From Azoarcus sp. (GTDB lineage Bacteria; Pseudomonadota; Gammaproteobacteria; Burkholderiales; Rhodocyclaceae): a stretch of 6,878 bases of DNA. Position numbers and translations under genes: made by a program. This document shows, one piece after another, positions 5,544 to 6,878 of this stretch (position 1 is the stretch's first letter; every line of letters begins with the position of its first letter). The stretch is taken from positions 1 through 6,878 of the forward strand of contig JAIRLA010000196.1 of the NCBI GenBank assembly GCA_031259795.1, read 5' to 3'. The notes below the pieces were generated by a model. The model did no database searches. It was given only the letters and a program-made list of their open reading frames with translations, and was not told the DNA's origin.

Positions 5544-6367
5544 GGCGCCAACCGCAAGGAAACTTCGCCCGCGAGCACGCGGCGCGTCCCCTCATCGCCG
5601 CGCACGAGCAAGGCGCCATCTTCGTCCACGCCCAGGCACAGGCCGGCGATGTCCGCCCCTTCTCCGCTCACCCGCACCGGCAGGCTGGCGAAAGCATTGC
5701 GCTGCTGCCACGCGCCGCGCAGCAGGTCGAAACCGGCACAGGCATAAGTCGTCAGCACGGGATGGAGTTCGGCGAGGATGGCGGCAAGCAGGACCTCGCG
5801 CGCCGGAAGCGCCCCATTCAATTCGCCAGCGAGATCGGCGACGCTCTCCTGGCCGGGGATGACGGTCCCGGCGGGCAAGCGCACATTGACACCGATACCG
5901 ATGACCGCGGCGAACGCGCGATTGCGTCCCGGCAGCAATTCCACCAGCACCCCGGCGAGCTTCGCGCCATGCGCCAATACATCATTGGGCCATTTCAGCG
6001 CCACGGCGGGCACGCCCAGCTTCTCCAGCGCCCGCGCCAACGCCAGCCCCACCGCCAGCGACAACCCGGCGGGCGCGGGCGCGCCCGGCGCGAAGCGCCA
6101 CAACAGCGAAAACGTCAGACTCGCGCCCGGCCACGCCAACCACGCCCGCCCGCGCCGCCCGCGCCCGGCGCTCTGCCGGGTAGCGACGAGCACATGCGCG
6201 CGGCCATCGTCATCGGGAGGCGCTTCCAGCAAAGCGGAATTGGTCGACGCGCAATGCTCCACCCAGCGGACGGCAAAAGCCTCCGCGAGCGGCCCGAGGC
6301 AAGTCGAGAGCGCGGCGAGATCGGGCGCGGGCAGGGCGGAAGAAAGAGTTTCGTGCGGAACGTTCAT
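5540..6367 (-). CDS. birA: Biotin--[acetyl-CoA-carboxylase] ligase, monofunctional
   Basis: The 275-residue enzyme activates biotin with ATP to biotinyl-AMP and attaches it to the carboxyl carrier protein of acetyl-CoA carboxylase. Visible motifs: STNS (41-44), the adenylate-binding loop RQSAGRGRRGRAW (64-75), KWPND (125-129), KLAGVLVE (136-143) with the biotin-contact Lys, and GIGVNV (157-162). A small C-terminal SH3-like domain follows (about 228-275, ending GEVSLRL). There is no N-terminal winged-helix domain: only about 30 residues precede the catalytic core. It therefore cannot act as the E. coli-type biotin operon repressor, which is common in betaproteobacteria. The ATG at 6367 is the only sensible start; its Shine-Dalgarno is weak (GAAAG). 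The gene heads the cluster and overlaps coaX by 4 bases. Confidence 0.95.
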   Translation of the reverse strand: MNVPHETLSSALPAPDLAALSTCLGPLAEAFAVRWVEHCASTNSALLEAPPDDDGRAHVLVATRQSAGRGRRGRAWLAWPGASLTFSLLWRFAPGAPAPAGLSLAVGLALARALEKLGVPAVALKWPNDVLAHGAKLAGVLVELLPGRNRAFAAVIGIGVNVRLPAGTVIPGQESVADLAGELNGALPAREVLLAAILAELHPVLTTYACAGFDLLRGAWQQRNAFASLPVRVSGEGADIAGLCLGVDEDGALLVRGDEGTRRVLAGEVSLRLAP

Positions 6368-6392
6368 GAGCTTTCGGCGAAAATATCGCGGA

Positions 6393-6401
6393 ATTATCCC
6401 A
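6393..6401 (-). promoter_or_regulatory. Possible extended -10 promoter of birA
   Basis: The minus strand reads TGGGATAAT (6401-6393), i.e. TG-N-GATAAT, one mismatch from the extended -10 consensus. No convincing -35 lies 16-18 bases upstream. Transcription would start near 6386, leaving a short leader of about 18 bases before the ATG at 6367. Confidence 0.3.
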
Positions 6402-6550
6402 TTCGCGGCACAAAAAAGCGTGAAGGATTGAGCCGCGCGGCCTCATACCGCCAACGGCCTGGCGATCAACCCGGAAACCATGGCCGGCGGCGCATGATAG
6501 CCGATCGGCGCCGTATGGTCGGCCCCTCCCCTCGGCGGGCTATACAGTCA

Positions 6551-6589
6551 TTGCGATGGAACTTCCCTCCCCCGCTTGGCGGGGGAGGG
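6551..6589. repeat. GC-rich hairpin repeat, copy 1 with its 5' flank
   Basis: CCCTCCCCCGC, a 3-base loop and GCGGGGGAGGG (6565-6589) form a perfect 11-bp stem. The flank 6551-6567 matches 6803-6819 at 14 of 17 bases, and the hairpin itself recurs at 6748-6771 and 6817-6840. Repeats of this style are widespread between genes in GC-rich proteobacteria. Confidence 0.65.
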
Positions 6590-6771
6590 CGCCCGAAGGG
6601 CGGGAGAGGGCTTCGGTCCATGCGGAGCGCAGCGACGCTGATTTCTTTGCGGTGGAAAGTGGACAGGCGTTCCCGTCCTCCCACCCCCTCTTTAATCAGC
6701 GTCGCTTCGCTCCGCATGGTTGGAAGCCCTCTCCCGCCCTTCGGGCACCCTCCCCCGCAAGCGGGGGAGGG
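6565..6771. repeat. Long imperfect inverted repeat (about 78-base arms)
   Basis: The left arm 6565-6642 pairs with the right arm 6695-6771. By eye they differ by one indel and about five substitutions (the CGGTCC/CCAACC stretch, C/A in GCGCAGC, and G/T beside GCCCGAAGG). The arms enclose a 52-base centre (6643-6694). Each arm contains smaller hairpins: the terminal CCCTCCCCCGC stem and GCCC-GAA-GGGC. The transcript or single strand could fold into one large hairpin. The architecture resembles a MITE-like or composite REP element; no transposase or clear target duplication is visible. Confidence 0.75.
6638..6670 (+). repeat. 33-base interspersed repeat, copy 2 (centre of the inverted repeat)
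   Basis: It matches 2454-2422 (minus strand) at 30 of 33 bases. It straddles the inner end of the left arm and the unpaired centre of the inverted repeat, so it is not simply part of the palindrome. Confidence 0.6.
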
Positions 6772-6802
6772 GACGGCAGGCGGCTTTCGCAGGGGCGAGT
6801 TC

Positions 6803-6840
6803 TTGCAATGAACCTTCCCTCCCCCGCTTGCGGGGGCGGG
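6803..6840 (+). repeat. GC-rich hairpin repeat, copy 3
   Basis: This is a direct repeat of 6551-6589 with similar flank (TTGCAATGAACC) and hairpin CCCTCCCCCGC-TT-GCGGGGGCGGG, with one stem mismatch. Similarity stops after 6840, so this is a partial copy of the longer element or a solo unit. Confidence 0.6.
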
Positions 6841-6878
6841 AAGATCCATCGCGAGTGCTGGATTGCGCGCCGGGGGGG

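Larger units (their letters stand above)
2451..6367 (-). other. Probable operon birA-coaX-SPOR-coaE-zapD-yacG
   Basis: Six co-directional genes follow each other with these junctions: birA/coaX 4-base overlap, coaX/SPOR 6-base gap, SPOR/coaE 4-base overlap, coaE/zapD 92-base gap, zapD/yacG 4-base overlap. The first four are almost certainly co-transcribed. The last two may have an additional promoter in the 92-base gap. No terminator-like hairpin with a T-run is seen inside. Confidence 0.7.
6368..6878. other. Gene-free region upstream of birA, dominated by repeats
   Basis: No frame here looks like a real protein. Bases 6368-6550 hold at most the birA promoter and no other recognisable signal. 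From 6551 to 6840 the sequence is composed of GC-rich hairpin repeats; the frames crossing them encode low-complexity peptides such as LPPFGHPPPQAGEG, which mark the repeat rather than a gene. The last bases are a G-run. Confidence 0.7.

Noticed and set aside
4204..5862. Plus-strand open frame of 552 codons spanning three minus-strand genes
   Set aside because: It crosses the SPOR, coaX and birA genes in antisense, is Ser/Arg/Ala-rich without domains, and is explained by GC-skewed codon use of the real genes.
6551..6840. CRISPR array
   Set aside because: The repeats are palindromic, unequal in spacing and in both orientations; there are no regular spacers or cas genes.
6466..6849. Pro/Gly-rich frames over the inverted repeat (both strands)
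   Set aside because: The peptides (PPPQAGEG-like) are direct translations of the hairpin repeats and show no other support.
1..6878. tRNA, rRNA or riboswitch genes
   Set aside because: No cloverleaf with a T-loop sequence, no rRNA stretches and no recognisable riboswitch core were seen on either strand.

Overview
The window is a GC-rich proteobacterial chromosome segment. The run coaE-zapD-yacG, the Baf-type coaX, a biotin ligase without a DNA-binding domain and the codon pattern all point to a betaproteobacterium. A Rhodocyclales/Nitrosomonadales-like organism is my inference; nothing here fixes the genus. Every convincing gene lies on the minus strand, so the window reads right to left.

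Right edge (6368-6878): no gene. It holds a long imperfect inverted repeat (arms 6565-6642 and 6695-6771) built from GC-rich hairpins, plus a further hairpin copy at 6817-6840. The sequence ends in a run of G.

Housekeeping cluster (6367 to 2451, minus): birA (biotin-protein ligase), coaX (type III pantothenate kinase, first step of CoA synthesis), a membrane-anchored SPOR-domain protein, coaE (dephospho-CoA kinase, last step of CoA synthesis), zapD (Z-ring stabiliser) and yacG (small zinc protein that inhibits DNA gyrase). Junctions are 4-base ATGA overlaps or a 6-base gap, except for a 92-base gap before zapD that may hold an internal promoter. The cluster therefore joins biotin/CoA cofactor supply with cell division and chromosome topology.

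Intergenic region (2060-2450): interspersed repeats abut the yacG stop codon. One 33-base block recurs inside the inverted repeat at the right edge. Further left is a near-perfect sigma-54 (-24/-12) promoter at 2132-2148, with short inverted repeats about 100-160 bases upstream of its predicted start that could bind an enhancer-binding activator.

Left part (1-2059, minus): a 512-residue amidohydrolase-2 family metal-dependent hydrolase under that promoter, a clear intrinsic terminator, then the 5' end of an outer-membrane porin gene (signal peptide, coiled coil, first beta strands) cut by the window edge. The most interesting reading is a sigma-54-controlled hydrolase, perhaps linked to a porin, for an unidentified substrate. 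No wholly new system is evident.
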